DNA from: Enterococcus ratti
GTDB taxonomy: Bacteria > Bacillota > Bacilli > Lactobacillales > Enterococcaceae
DNA: 64,000 nucleotides
Assembly: GCF_001886195.1 (NCBI RefSeq)
Contig: NZ_JXLB01000001.1
Location: forward strand, 114,890 to 178,889
Direction of reading: 5' to 3'
Shown in pieces: positions 55,111 through 63,650 of this stretch. The position numbers and the translations under genes were made by a program. Position 1 is the stretch's first letter. The number at the start of each line of letters is the position of its first letter. The notes under the pieces are model-generated. The model was not told the origin of the DNA. It saw only the letters and a list, made by a program, of their open reading frames with translations, and did not search any database.

Positions 55111-56070
55111 ATGGATTTAGAATTTTCAGATTATGAATCTCTCCTTGTAAAAATTTGTGAAGATTATTACTTAGAGGATATTAATATTAGTGAAATTGCA
55201 AAAAAATATGGAATCACACGCTATAAAGCATTAAAATACATTGAAGAAGCACGTGAAAAACAGCTGGTTACAATTTCCATAAATTCCCCTTATGCAAGAA
55301 ATTATGAATTAGAAGAAATATTTAAACGGCATTTTAAAACAAATACGTACATTTTAAAAAATAGTGAAGATTTATCTCATCATGATCTACTCTTTTCCAA
55401 ATTTGCTGCTGATTATATCCAAGAATTTATAAAAAAAGCTGCGGTTGTTGCTCTTTCTTGGGGGGATACCGTTTATAAAGTCATTGATCAATTTAAAATG
55501 TGTACGCGAGAGACTTTGATTTTTACTCAATTTATCGGTGAAATCGGAAAATACAATTCCTTAGCAGGGTCTATGCGTTTGGTTCAAAAAGCTGCCGAGC
55601 GCTATGAATCGGCTTATCTAACTTTAAGCATTCCTTTATATGTCATGAATGACACGGCTCGCGAAATGATGTCATTGGAACCTTCTTTAGCGGCTACCTT
55701 GACAACTGCTGCTCGCGCAGATATGTTAATTTCAGGTATTGGTACTTTATCTTCCATTGATTCTGTTGAACCGTGGAGTAAACATCGAAAAATTTTATTT
55801 CCAAATATGGGAGATGCAGTAGGATTTCTTTACGGGCGCCCTTTTACCATTGAGGGAGAATTTATTCATTCATCAGATGATAAAACGTTTGGTCTTTCAT
55901 TAAAAGAAATCTTTGATATTCCTAAACGAATTGGTATTTGTAAAAGCAAATTTAAAGCTGAAACGTGTTTAGGCGCATTAAAGGGAAATTTCTTTACTGA
56001 TTTATTTTTAGATGAAAAAACAGCTTGGAAAATTCTATCTTCACTAAAAAAAGAAGAAGTCTTTCATTAG
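55111..56070 (+). CDS. citI: SorC/DeoR-type transcriptional regulator of citrate genes (CitI-like)
   Basis: A 319-residue SorC-family regulator. An N-terminal helix-turn-helix (INISEIAKKYGITRYKALKYIEEAR) is followed by a sugar-phosphate-binding-like effector domain (AVVALSWGDTVYKVI, ADMLISGIGTLSS). Divergent placement next to the citrate operon matches CitI of Weissella and Leuconostoc, which activates cit genes when citrate is present. The ATG at 55111 follows AAAGGAGTTGCACT. The sugar-binding family fold in a citrate regulator is known from CitI. Confidence 0.85.
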   Translation: MDLEFSDYESLLVKICEDYYLEDINISEIAKKYGITRYKALKYIEEAREKQLVTISINSPYARNYELEEIFKRHFKTNTYILKNSEDLSHHDLLFSKFAADYIQEFIKKAAVVALSWGDTVYKVIDQFKMCTRETLIFTQFIGEIGKYNSLAGSMRLVQKAAERYESAYLTLSIPLYVMNDTAREMMSLEPSLAATLTTAARADMLISGIGTLSSIDSVEPWSKHRKILFPNMGDAVGFLYGRPFTIEGEFIHSSDDKTFGLSLKEIFDIPKRIGICKSKFKAETCLGALKGNFFTDLFLDEKTAWKILSSLKKEEVFH

Positions 56071-56152
56071 TTTTGTTTTTTAAGATGAACGAAAATCTGA
56101 GGGTATAAAAAAGAAACGATGTAAAAATGAATGATAGCTTGTCAAAAAAAGA

Positions 56153-56232
56153 AGAGCGTGAAGTAAAGAATACTTTTACTTCATGCTCTAAAACATATTT
56201 CTCGTGGTTAAACTTTTTTGTTCCAGCCTCTT
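56153..56232. repeat. Second copy of an intergenic hairpin element (partial)
   Basis: AGAGCGTGAAGTAAAG (56153-56168) is identical to 42075-42090 and here pairs with CTTTTACTTCATGCTCT (56173-56189). The segment ends in GTTCCAGCCTC (56220-56230), the inverse of a GAGGCTGG-type end. It lies between the convergent citI and pbp5 genes and may terminate both. Confidence 0.65.
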
Positions 56233-56255
56233 CTTGTAGCTAGTATATTTTTTAC

Positions 56256-58287
56256 TTATTGATAATTTTGATTCAAATAGTTTAACAATTCAGGTGCATG
56301 GTTTGTCGCAGAATCTCCTTGTGATTTATTTTCTAGCATACTAACCATCAAGTAACCATTAGTATCAGGATTAATAGCAAACAAGAAACTGTTTTCTTGT
56401 CCTTTTTCATCTTGTTTTTCTTTAATTTCTGCGGTTCCTGTTTTTGCAGCTAAAGAAATTCCTAATGAGGCTAAAGAATGAGCCGTGCCGTTAGGATCTT
56501 GGACAACAGCTTTCAAATCAGGTAAAAGTGTTTGAACGGCTGCTTCACTAATGACGTTTTTCTTTTCTTTCTTTATTCATCACTAATTTAGGATAAACAA
56601 GGCTGCCTTTATTGGCAAAGACTGAATACATCGTCACTTGTTGGATAGGATTAATTAATAATTCTCCTTGTCCATAACCCGTATCTGCTAGTAAAATTTC
56701 TGAATGAAAACTATCTTTGTTGGAAATTTGCGCAGGAGTCATAGAAACTGGTACATCTAACTTTTCACCAAAAATAAATTTGTTTAAACCTGCACGAAAA
56801 GCTTTTTCGCCCATTTTTAAGGTTGCTTGTGCCATATAGATATTGTCAGAATAAACCAATGCGTTTTTCAAATCAACTTGCGTTACATCACTGACTCGTG
56901 TTACCTGATAAGAACCCCATGAACTGTCTTTTTGCCATTTCAAGCCGTTGATCGTTACGACTTCATTTGGATCAATTGCATGATTATCTAAACCGATGGC
57001 CGCAGTAATCATTTTAAAGGTTGATCCGGGAGCGTAGTCGGTCGCAAAACGGCTAATAAATGGTTGTTCTTTATTTTCTACATATGCTTGATAATCTTTT
57101 TGAGAAATGCCATTGGTCATTTTATTCGGATCATAACTTGGAGAACTAGCCAGCACTAATAAATCACCTGTTTTTGGCGAAGTTACGACCGTAGAACCTG
57201 CTTGATCATTCAAACGATTAAAAGCGATCTTTTGAGCTTGTGAATCAATTGTGAGTTGAATGTCACGACCGTTTTTTACCTTTTGATCAATTAAAACTTG
57301 TTTTTCTATTCCTTTTGAATCGGTAATCGTCAATTTTCCACCGTTTGTTCCTCTTAATTCTTTATCAAAAGTTCTTTCTAATCCCGAGCGGCCGATTTTT
57401 CCGTTGCTACTTAGTGCTGCATTATTTTGAATGTCTTCTGCTGAGATATCGCCGACGTATCCGACTAATTGAGCTGCCGCTGCGCCTAAAGGATAGGTAC
57501 GACCTGCAATTTCTTGAATTGCTGCACCGTTTGGCAAAGTAGGCGTTTGTCCTTCAATAATTTTTAATGGAACAAAATAATCTGGCTGTACCCAGCTTTG
57601 AGAAATAGCTTGATTGATTTCCTCTTCTGAAAGCTTAAAAGCCTGAGCAATTGCTTGAACGTTGGCAGTTTTCTCTGCTCCTTCTCCTAATTTGCCTACA
57701 ACGACACCTACTTGTTTCAATTTACCTGTCGTTGCAAGTGCTTGTCCATTTCTATCTAAAATGTCGCCTCTTTTTGCTTCTTCACTGGTTAGGCTGACTT
57801 TGTCGGTTTCTTTCATTTGTGGGAAGATAAGATCTGGCTGCCAATTAATCAACATTTTTTCCTGATTTTTGGATAAAGTTCCTTTATAAGAAAGATTTTT
57901 TAATTCACCTAAACTTGTATTCATTTTTGCTTTATAAGAAAATGAATAGGTTTCCTTCCCTTTTTTTGTGATTTTCAATTCAGAGAGTGTTAATCCTTTG
58001 ACATTTGCTGCTCCGTAAATATTTTGATATTTTTCTAAAGCTTCTTTTTTAGAAAGCATATTTTTCCTTGTTGCATCCACTTGCGTCAAATTCATGGCTT
58101 GTTCATATGATCCATCGTTTAAATGATCTAAAAATTGCTGGATCGTCTTTTTACTCATAGAAATGGCTTGAGCTTCTTGTGTTTTTTGATAGTAATAATA
58201 TCCGCCGCTTGCAGCAATTATTAATACGGCGACGGTGACTACATAAATGCCTGTTTTTTTCTTGTGATGTTTCTCACTTCGTCTCAT
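56256..58287 (-). pseudogene. pbp5: Penicillin-binding protein 5, frameshifted before the KTG motif
   Basis: Low-affinity class B PBP of enterococci. It has an N-terminal anchor helix (residues 14-33), a MecA-type NTF2-like domain, a dimerisation domain and a transpeptidase domain with STFK (Ser422) and SDN (480-482). The 579-residue frame stops at 56548-56550. The rest, including VISEAAVQTLLPDLK, KTGTAEIK and the C-terminus LLNYLNQNYQ, continues in another frame to 56256. The shift lies in an A-rich run at about 56560-56575 (GAAAGAAAAGAAAAACG). As read, the product lacks the KTG motif and the last ~100 residues and should be inactive as a transpeptidase. A homopolymer sequencing error is the main alternative. 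The full gene would encode about 678 residues. GAGCGGAGGAATAAC precedes the ATG; no psr is adjacent. Confidence 0.88.
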
Positions 58288-58553
58288 GTTATTCCTCCGC
58301 TCTTGGTTACAATGAACACCTTTATTTTATTGTAAGAAAGTCTATGATTTTTATTTTTTACAAAGTTTAATGGTACGCTTCTTTTTGCTTTTTTTCAATT
58401 CATTTATATGAAAAAAGTTTGATATTATTATTTTTAGGAAAATTTATTAATGTTTTTTCTTTCACTTTTCGGAATAAATAGATAGAAATGTTGTATTTTC
58501 CCATTGAATTCTTTTATGTTTACATAATTTAATTATAATAAACTTATTTTGGC
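58288..58553. other. pbp5 upstream region
   Basis: About 266 AT-rich bases upstream of pbp5, extending to the terminator of the glsB operon. It must contain the pbp5 promoter. No psr-like gene or RNA structure is seen. Confidence 0.4.
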
Positions 58554-58599
58554 GACAAAAAAGTTGAGGCAGCTACTGCACTGTCTCAACTTTTTTGTC
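58554..58599. terminator. Terminator of the gls24-glsB operon
   Basis: GACAAAAAAGTTGAG (58554-58568) pairs perfectly with CTCAACTTTTTTGTC (58585-58599), extended by CAG/CTG inside. T-runs are present on both strands. Confidence 0.9.
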
Positions 58600-58624
58600 C
58601 TGTTTTGTTACTGATGAACGGCTT

Positions 58625-58867
58625 TTATAATTTACGTGCAAAGAAGGAAACTACGATAACTAAAATGATTGCACCGATTAATGACGGAATAATTGCCATG
58701 CCGCCGATACTTGGTCCCCATGTGCCTAGTATTGCTTGACCAATTGCTGAACCAACTAACCCAGCAACCACGTTTGCGATAATTCCCATTGATGACCCTT
58801 TATTTGTAATTGCTCCTGCAATTGCTCCGATTACTCCACCAACGATTAATGACCAAATAAATCCCAT
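58625..58867 (-). CDS. glsB: GlsB/YeaQ/YmgE-family membrane protein
   Basis: An 80-residue, Gly- and Ile-rich protein with three predicted helices, of the transglycosylase-associated protein family (GlsB in enterococci). GGVIGAIAGAITNKGSSMGIIANVVAGLVGS is typical, although the domain name does not mean enzymatic activity. GGGGAGGAACAAAAA precedes the ATG. It is last in the amaP-DUF2273-gls24-glsB operon, which is linked to bile salt and general stress tolerance in enterococci. Confidence 0.9.
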   Translation of the reverse strand: MGFIWSLIVGGVIGAIAGAITNKGSSMGIIANVVAGLVGSAIGQAILGTWGPSIGGMAIIPSLIGAIILVIVVSFFARKL

Positions 58868-58899
58868 TTTTTGTTCCTCCCCATTCTTTTTTTTACAAA

Positions 58900-59445
58900 T
58901 TATTGCACTCGTGGTTCTGTTGAGGCTTTCACTTTTTGCGTTCCTTTACTCATCGCCGCTTTTGCTTTATCTGTTTGTTTTGAAGCAAATTGTCCGGTTG
59001 ATTTAGCTGCACCTGTGACCTTGTCTTGAACCGTTTCTTGATCTTTTTCATATTCTTCTTGTGTCTTGATATCAACCACATTTACATTAACTTCTATTAC
59101 ATCTAAATGCGTCATTTCATTTACTTCTCGGCTAATCAATTCTTTAATTTGATCATAGATGTTTTCAATATCTTTTCCATATTCAACGACCACGTCTAGG
59201 TCAACTGCCACTTGTTTTTTTCCCACTTCTGCATTAATTCCAGCCGTCACATTGTCCGTATTCACTAATTTTTCTGCTATATTGGAGAAAAATCCCCCAT
59301 CTAATGTTAATAATCCATCTACATCTTTTAGTGCATAGCCGATAATTTTTTGAATTACTTTATCTTCATACGTTAACTCGCCTTTTTCAATGTGATTGTG
59401 ATTAGCTGTCATTGAACTGGTAGATTTGATTTCTTTGTTTTCCAT
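58900..59445 (-). CDS. gls24: Asp23/Gls24 family stress protein
   Basis: A 181-residue Asp23/Gls24 protein. The core (residues about 22-125) begins with GELTYEDKVIQKIIGYALKDVDG and contains VDLDVVVEYGKDI and the VNVNVVDIKTQEE strand. The C-terminal tail is Lys/Ala-rich (AAKSTGQFASKQTDKAKAAM) and probably unstructured. In staphylococci Asp23 is tethered to the membrane by AmaP, which is encoded two genes upstream here. In enterococci Gls24 contributes to stress and virulence. TAGGAGGAAGCAACT precedes the ATG. Confidence 0.92.
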   Translation of the reverse strand: MENKEIKSTSSMTANHNHIEKGELTYEDKVIQKIIGYALKDVDGLLTLDGGFFSNIAEKLVNTDNVTAGINAEVGKKQVAVDLDVVVEYGKDIENIYDQIKELISREVNEMTHLDVIEVNVNVVDIKTQEEYEKDQETVQDKVTGAAKSTGQFASKQTDKAKAAMSKGTQKVKASTEPRVQ

Positions 59446-59457
59446 AGTTGCTTCCTC

Positions 59458-59646
59458 CTAAGATTTAAAAAAATGAGCAAAAATTTTTGTTTCTTTTAAA
59501 TAAAAACCGATTCCTACGCCAATTGCAGTCATGATTATGATTAGAAGTGTTTTAAAAAATCCAACAGCTATCCATAATACAGCCAGCAATAAACCAAGGC
59601 CCCCGAAGATGATAGGAAGCTTGTAGGTAGAAAATAATTCTTTCAT
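59458..59646 (-). CDS. DUF2273 small membrane protein
   Basis: A 62-residue protein with two transmembrane helices (about 10-28 and 31-50), matching DUF2273, which regularly sits between amaP and gls24. AGGAGGGGCTTAAAC precedes the ATG. It is likely part of the membrane-anchored Asp23 complex. Confidence 0.88.
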   Translation of the reverse strand: MKELFSTYKLPIIFGGLGLLLAVLWIAVGFFKTLLIIIMTAIGVGIGFYLKETKIFAHFFKS

Positions 59647-59659
59647 GTTTAAGCCCCTC

Positions 59660-60223
59660 CTATTCTACTCGAGCATGCTTGTAAGCTTTCCGATCATCAT
59701 GCTCGTAGCCACTGTAAGTGACAGCTACAGCAATATTTTGTTCGGTACCAAGTACTCGTTTCACTTGTCGTTCAATGTCTTGCATCAACATGCTGGTTTT
59801 CCCAATAAGTGAAGAGGTTCGTTTTAAATCTCCTTTAACATGTACGTAAATTTTGTTCTTAGTTGAACGTACCCGTATTCTTGGCGTACTTACAAACTCT
59901 TCTTCATGCAGCTGTGATCGAACTAATCCTTCGATTGCTTTTTTATCTAAAGTCAATTGTCCTGTATTTTGTTTTAAGACAAATGTTCCTTTTGACTTTG
60001 GATAAAAAAGAACCACGAATAATAAAATAAGCACAAGTATAGCAAATACGACCGCTGCCCAAAATAAATAGTATTGAAAATAGTTATTGGTTGCGACAAA
60101 AAATCGTAAGCGTTCCAATTGTTGTGGCATAAGATAAGGTACATTGATGAATACAACCCCTAAAAGCACCAACAGCAAGAATAAACTTACTAGAATACCG
60201 ATAATCTTCCACCCTTTATTCAT
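59660..60223 (-). CDS. amaP: AmaP, membrane anchor of the Asp23/Gls24 complex
   Basis: A 187-residue protein with two N-terminal helices (about 6-28 and 50-72) and a cytoplasmic Asp23-like domain (about 90-180: VRSQLHEEEFVSTPRIRVRSTKNKIYVHV). This is the AmaP layout; AmaP recruits Asp23 to the membrane. The start at 60223 follows AGGAGGTGGAGA; the in-frame extension upstream is Arg-rich and lacks a ribosome site. It is the first gene of the stress operon. Confidence 0.88.
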   Translation of the reverse strand: MNKGWKIIGILVSLFLLLVLLGVVFINVPYLMPQQLERLRFFVATNNYFQYYLFWAAVVFAILVLILLFVVLFYPKSKGTFVLKQNTGQLTLDKKAIEGLVRSQLHEEEFVSTPRIRVRSTKNKIYVHVKGDLKRTSSLIGKTSMLMQDIERQVKRVLGTEQNIAVAVTYSGYEHDDRKAYKHARVE

Positions 60224-60732
60224 TCTCCACCTCCTATTTGACCATTTGTTACTTCTCCTGTCCGCTATCAAAACGCTTCCAACAAAATAACCTTTAAAAG
60301 ACATCCTAGCGACCATTCATAAATAACATTTCTACCCTATAGTTTTTTATCATTTTTCTATTGGGTATATTTAAATGATAGTAGTCTACATTAAAAAATG
60401 CAAAGATAATGCTCAGTTATTATTACAAAACTACACAATTATTATAATATTTTCATAATAATTGTGTAGTTTTGTATTTAAAAGAGTTTTTTAAAATAAT
60501 AATTGCTACTTATTTTTTTAATCAATCAAACTGCATGTTCCTGAAAAAAATTAACATGTTTTTATATGTATCTAGACTGAAATTGGGTAAATAAAAATGG
60601 AGAAAAAAGAAAGAAGCACTACAAATATCTCCATTGATTTTAGCAAGGAGAGCTTTTAAAAAATCACGTTCTTTACGAAAATAAGAAAATGGCAACTTAT
60701 TAGAAATTTCATTACATTAGATTATTAGTGCA
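60224..60732. other. Intergenic region between amaP and agrD
   Basis: About 510 AT-rich bases. It contains the amaP promoter region and a perfect 20-bp inverted repeat at 60426-60474, but no recognisable gene. Confidence 0.5.
60426..60474. repeat. Perfect 20-bp inverted repeat
   Basis: CAAAACTACACAATTATTAT (60426-60445) is the exact reverse complement of 60455-60474, with a 9-base loop. No long T-run follows on either strand, so it is not a clear terminator. It lies about 200 bases upstream of amaP and 300 bases downstream of agrD. Confidence 0.7.
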
Positions 60733-60767
60733 AAAAAAGATAGCTCCTACAAGGAACTATCTTTTTT
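60733..60767 (-). terminator. agr operon terminator
   Basis: AAAAAAGATAGTTCCT pairs with AGGAGCTATCTTTTTT on the minus strand (60767-60752 with 60748-60733, one mismatch or wobble, 3-base loop), followed by a T-run. It starts 10 bases after the agrD stop. Confidence 0.88.
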
Positions 60768-60776
60768 CTTTTTTTC

Positions 60777-60938
60777 TTACTTCGTCATTTCTTTTTTTAG
60801 TGCTTCAGGCATTTTTGGCTCATAAACTGCCAAAGTACAAGTATGTTGTGAAGCAATTGCTTGTGTAGCAACAGCTATCGCAACAGTTGAAATAAATTGT
60901 AAGAATTTAAAGTGTTTGAATTTTAAATTTTTGAACAT
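60777..60938 (-). CDS. agrD: AgrD-like cyclic autoinducing peptide precursor
   Basis: A 53-residue pro-peptide. Residues 1-28 form a Lys/Phe-rich amphipathic, then hydrophobic leader (MFKNLKFKHFKFLQFISTVA). The core QHTCTLAV follows, then the acidic tail YEPKMPEALKKEMTK. Aligned with staphylococcal AgrD (core ending before DEPEVPEEL), the C-terminal cut falls between Val38 and Tyr39. This gives a five-residue thiolactone ring Cys34-Thr-Leu-Ala-Val. The gene starts one base after the agrB stop and has GAAAGGAG eight bases before the ATG. AgrB would cyclise and help export it; AgrC would sense it. Confidence 0.88.
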   Translation of the reverse strand: MFKNLKFKHFKFLQFISTVAIAVATQAIASQHTCTLAVYEPKMPEALKKEMTK

Positions 60939-60939
60939 T

Positions 60940-61518
60940 TTACTTTCTCCTTTCAATTTTTTTTATAAACATTAAAAGGGTAGCAATTGCCATGCCTAAA
61001 AATATCAATGTCCGAATACGATCGCTTGGTTGAATCAAGCCGATCACCATCAGAAAAAAACTCATACAAATCATTCGTATTTTACCGTTGTAAAAAAATT
61101 TTACGCGTTTTTGTGCAATCGCCACTCCTTTAAATCCCAAAATCCCACAAAGAATTAATGTAATGATCGAAAAAGTGCTTCTAGTAATGTCAAATGCAAA
61201 ATAAGTGGCTAGAAACGGTAAAATTACAAGGAAAAGAATACTTAATATTGTACACACTGTACTGTTGCTTGCATGATAGCTTTGGGTTGTCTTTCTAACT
61301 ACCATAAACGATAGATGAGTAATCAATACTTCTATTGCGATATGAAGTAAAAATGCAGCGGCATAAATAAAAAGTAATTTAAACATATCCACAAATAAAA
61401 TTGATAACCCATATTCTATTTTAGCTATCTCAAGTTCTGACAATTGTAATTTTTCTCCAATTTTTTTACTGATATTTTTTGAAATTCTTTCTTCTAAAGA
61501 AACATATTCTTCTGACAT
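60940..61518 (-). CDS. agrB: AgrB-like peptide-processing membrane protease
   Basis: A 192-residue membrane protein with about five or six helices. The AgrB catalytic residues are all present with the correct spacing: Arg75, His82 and Cys89 in VVRKTTQSYHASNSTVC, equivalent to Arg70/His77/Cys84 of S. aureus. It cleaves the AgrD C-terminal tail and forms the thiolactone. GGGAG lies three bases before the ATG and a promoter with LytTR-type repeats lies upstream. agrD follows directly. Confidence 0.92.
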   Translation of the reverse strand: MSEEYVSLEERISKNISKKIGEKLQLSELEIAKIEYGLSILFVDMFKLLFIYAAAFLLHIAIEVLITHLSFMVVRKTTQSYHASNSTVCTILSILFLVILPFLATYFAFDITRSTFSIITLILCGILGFKGVAIAQKRVKFFYNGKIRMICMSFFLMVIGLIQPSDRIRTLIFLGMAIATLLMFIKKIERRK

Positions 61519-61540
61519 TTCATTCGCTCCCTTTACCCTT

Positions 61541-61546
61541 ATTATA
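61541..61546 (-). promoter_or_regulatory. -10 of the agrBD promoter
   Basis: Minus-strand TATAAT (61546-61541), 22 bases upstream of the agrB ATG. The matching -35 (GACTTT, 61568-61563) is poor, as expected for a promoter that needs an activator. Confidence 0.65.
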
Positions 61547-61575
61547 GTTATTTTTTAACATTAAAGTCGTTTTTT

Positions 61576-61605
61576 TCAAAAATGTTGGGTATTTTATCAA
61601 AAGTG
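61576..61605 (-). promoter_or_regulatory. Putative AgrA (LytTR) binding site: two 9-bp direct repeats
   Basis: Minus-strand CACTTTTGA (61605-61597) and CATTTTTGA (61584-61576) are direct repeats with a 12-base gap, so 21 bp apart, the standard LytTR arrangement. The near repeat ends 29 bases upstream of TATAAT, adjoining the weak -35. Binding by the AgrA encoded next door is inferred. Confidence 0.6.
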
Positions 61606-61629
61606 CGTAAAATGAAAACTATCGTGGAA

Positions 61630-62373
61630 TTATTTAGTCTTTTCTTCAAATCTTTTCACTAATTTTTTTACATGTCTAGTAGAAACTAAACATTTTGCGC
61701 CATTTACCATCGTAGCCATTCGTTCTTTTTTATTAATTTCCTTCACGTTGCTTAAATTGACTACAAACGATTGATGGCAACGGCAAAAATGATCATTGAG
61801 GCTTTCGACTTCTTTAATTTTACCCATAAATTCAATCATCCGATTATCTAAATGGACAATAAGTTTATGAGGTGTTGGACTGGATTCAAAATACAAAATT
61901 TCATCTACGTATAATTTTATATCGGTTGGTCCGCTTTTTATCCAGATTTGTGGACGTGTTTCTAGTGCAGTATTTAAATATCTTTCAAGCGCAATATCAA
62001 TACAATCCGTGATCTTTTTTTGCAATGTTTCTTCATTGTCTTTAATGATATAGTCAAGCGCTTCTACTTTATATAAAAAGGTTAAATACGCCAAATCAGT
62101 ATAAGTAGTGACAAAAATAATTTTTGCCGTTGGGTCATATTCTCTAATCTTTTTTCCCAATTCAATGCCATTTAAATTTGCATTCAAATCAATATCTAAA
62201 AAATAGATTCCTTCTGTTTTATTTTTTGAAATATAAGAAAGAATCGCCTTCGGGTCTTGCGTAGCAAGTTGAAAGTGGATGTCATAATCTTTCATTAAAA
62301 GATAATTTTTTATAATTCTTGTTATTTTATTTTGATGAACAATTTCGTCATCACAGACAAATATTTTTAGCAT
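61630..62373 (-). CDS. agrA: AgrA-like LytTR response regulator
   Basis: A 247-residue regulator. The receiver domain (1-125) has Asp8-Asp9, phospho-acceptor Asp60 in YFLDIDL and a Thr/Lys region (FVTTYTDLAYL, KVEALDYIIKD). A LytTR DNA-binding domain (about 142-245) follows with LYFESSPTPHKL and FCRCHQSFVVNL. It should activate the agrBD promoter through the paired repeats upstream. The ATG overlaps the agrC end by seven bases. Confidence 0.92.
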   Translation of the reverse strand: MLKIFVCDDEIVHQNKITRIIKNYLLMKDYDIHFQLATQDPKAILSYISKNKTEGIYFLDIDLNANLNGIELGKKIREYDPTAKIIFVTTYTDLAYLTFLYKVEALDYIIKDNEETLQKKITDCIDIALERYLNTALETRPQIWIKSGPTDIKLYVDEILYFESSPTPHKLIVHLDNRMIEFMGKIKEVESLNDHFCRCHQSFVVNLSNVKEINKKERMATMVNGAKCLVSTRHVKKLVKRFEEKTK

Positions 62374-63650
62374 CGTTCTTTCCTCTTTTCATGAATAGTA
62401 ATGATTTGAATAAATTGTTCACTTGCGATTTTAGTTTCTAAAAATACATTCTCATGAGAACGAACCAGTTCGTCCAAAGTAGTAAGTCCTAATCCCTGAT
62501 TACCTTTTTTCGTTGTGAAATGAATCCTTTTTAGTTCATGTAGTTTAGGAATATTCGGCTTGCATTGATTGATCAATACAAAGCTATGGCAGTTTTCTTG
62601 TTTGATGATCATCAATTCGATTTTAGGCGCATCGATACAAATAGACTCTTCAATTGCGTTATCCAAAATAATTCCTAACATTCGAATTAAAATTACTGGA
62701 GGAAGATCCACATGAGTAATTGCTTCTGGCACCACAATTTTTACTTCGATTCCTTTTTGACTAGCCACATACAACTTACTTAAAATAATACTTTTCAATT
62801 CTTTAATCTTAAGATTGGATATAGAATGACTATCAAAATTATTTGGCTCAAAAATTGTTTTTGTCGCTTTAATACTCTCATAAAAGTAACGTTGCAATCC
62901 TTGCATATCATTGGTTTGAATATAGTCTTCCAAAGAAATTAAAATATTTTTATAGTCATGTCTGAATTTTAGTAATTCTGTATAATTCTTTTCAATCTGC
63001 TCACTATACTCAATCAAATATTTCATTTCTTTTTGTTGCTCTCTCGTTTCAAATTCTTTCTTTTTTATAAAAAGCATAGTAAGAAAGATTAAAGTCGACA
63101 TAACACCGTAAAGAATGATAAATACTTCATTTGCGAGATTTATGTGCTGCATAAGAAATGGAAAACGTTCCGCACATATGAAAGCAAAATAAATAATAGT
63201 GGTAAAAACAAAGACGTAGGTCGCAATTTTTAAACGCTCTTTATCATGAACGATCTTTTTTAACAAAAGCTTTTTCACACCGTAACTGATAAATAAAAAA
63301 TAAATTGCTCCAAGAAGCACGAGTAAAAATAAACTTAATTTCATATTAAAAAGACTATAGAGATAGGTTGCAGTATTATCCGAAAAAATATAAATGAATA
63401 AAGTTAATGAAGGATAAAATAAGGACGAATACACACACTGGGTGAGCCAATAAACTAACAGACATAACATACACCATAATAAAATAGTCGCTATAATATT
63501 TACTTGTTCATATAAAAATAAATAAGTGCAAATACTTACCGCAGAAAAGAATAAATATTTTTTATTTTGAAGAAAGTTTCCTAAATAACCCACTACTAAA
63601 GTAATACTACTGATTTGTATTAGTAAAACGATGAATAAACTTATGTTCAT
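62367..63650 (-). CDS. agrC: AgrC-like quorum-sensing histidine kinase
   Basis: A 427-residue GHKL kinase. Six or so N-terminal helices (about 1-190) form the peptide-sensing domain. A coiled helix leads to the phospho-acceptor His in LLKFRHDYKNIL, then the ATPase domain with the N box NAIEES and the GNQGLGLTTL G box. The start is set at 63650, where GGAG lies eight bases before an ATG (MNISLFIVLLI). An in-frame ATG 44 codons upstream (63782) has no ribosome site, although the extension includes another hydrophobic stretch. It is the first gene of agrC-agrA-agrB-agrD. Confidence 0.9.
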   Translation of the reverse strand: MNISLFIVLLIQISSITLVVGYLGNFLQNKKYLFFSAVSICTYLFLYEQVNIIATILLWCMLCLLVYWLTQCVYSSLFYPSLTLFIYIFSDNTATYLYSLFNMKLSLFLLVLLGAIYFLFISYGVKKLLLKKIVHDKERLKIATYVFVFTTIIYFAFICAERFPFLMQHINLANEVFIILYGVMSTLIFLTMLFIKKKEFETREQQKEMKYLIEYSEQIEKNYTELLKFRHDYKNILISLEDYIQTNDMQGLQRYFYESIKATKTIFEPNNFDSHSISNLKIKELKSIILSKLYVASQKGIEVKIVVPEAITHVDLPPVILIRMLGIILDNAIEESICIDAPKIELMIIKQENCHSFVLINQCKPNIPKLHELKRIHFTTKKGNQGLGLTTLDELVRSHENVFLETKIASEQFIQIITIHEKRKERC

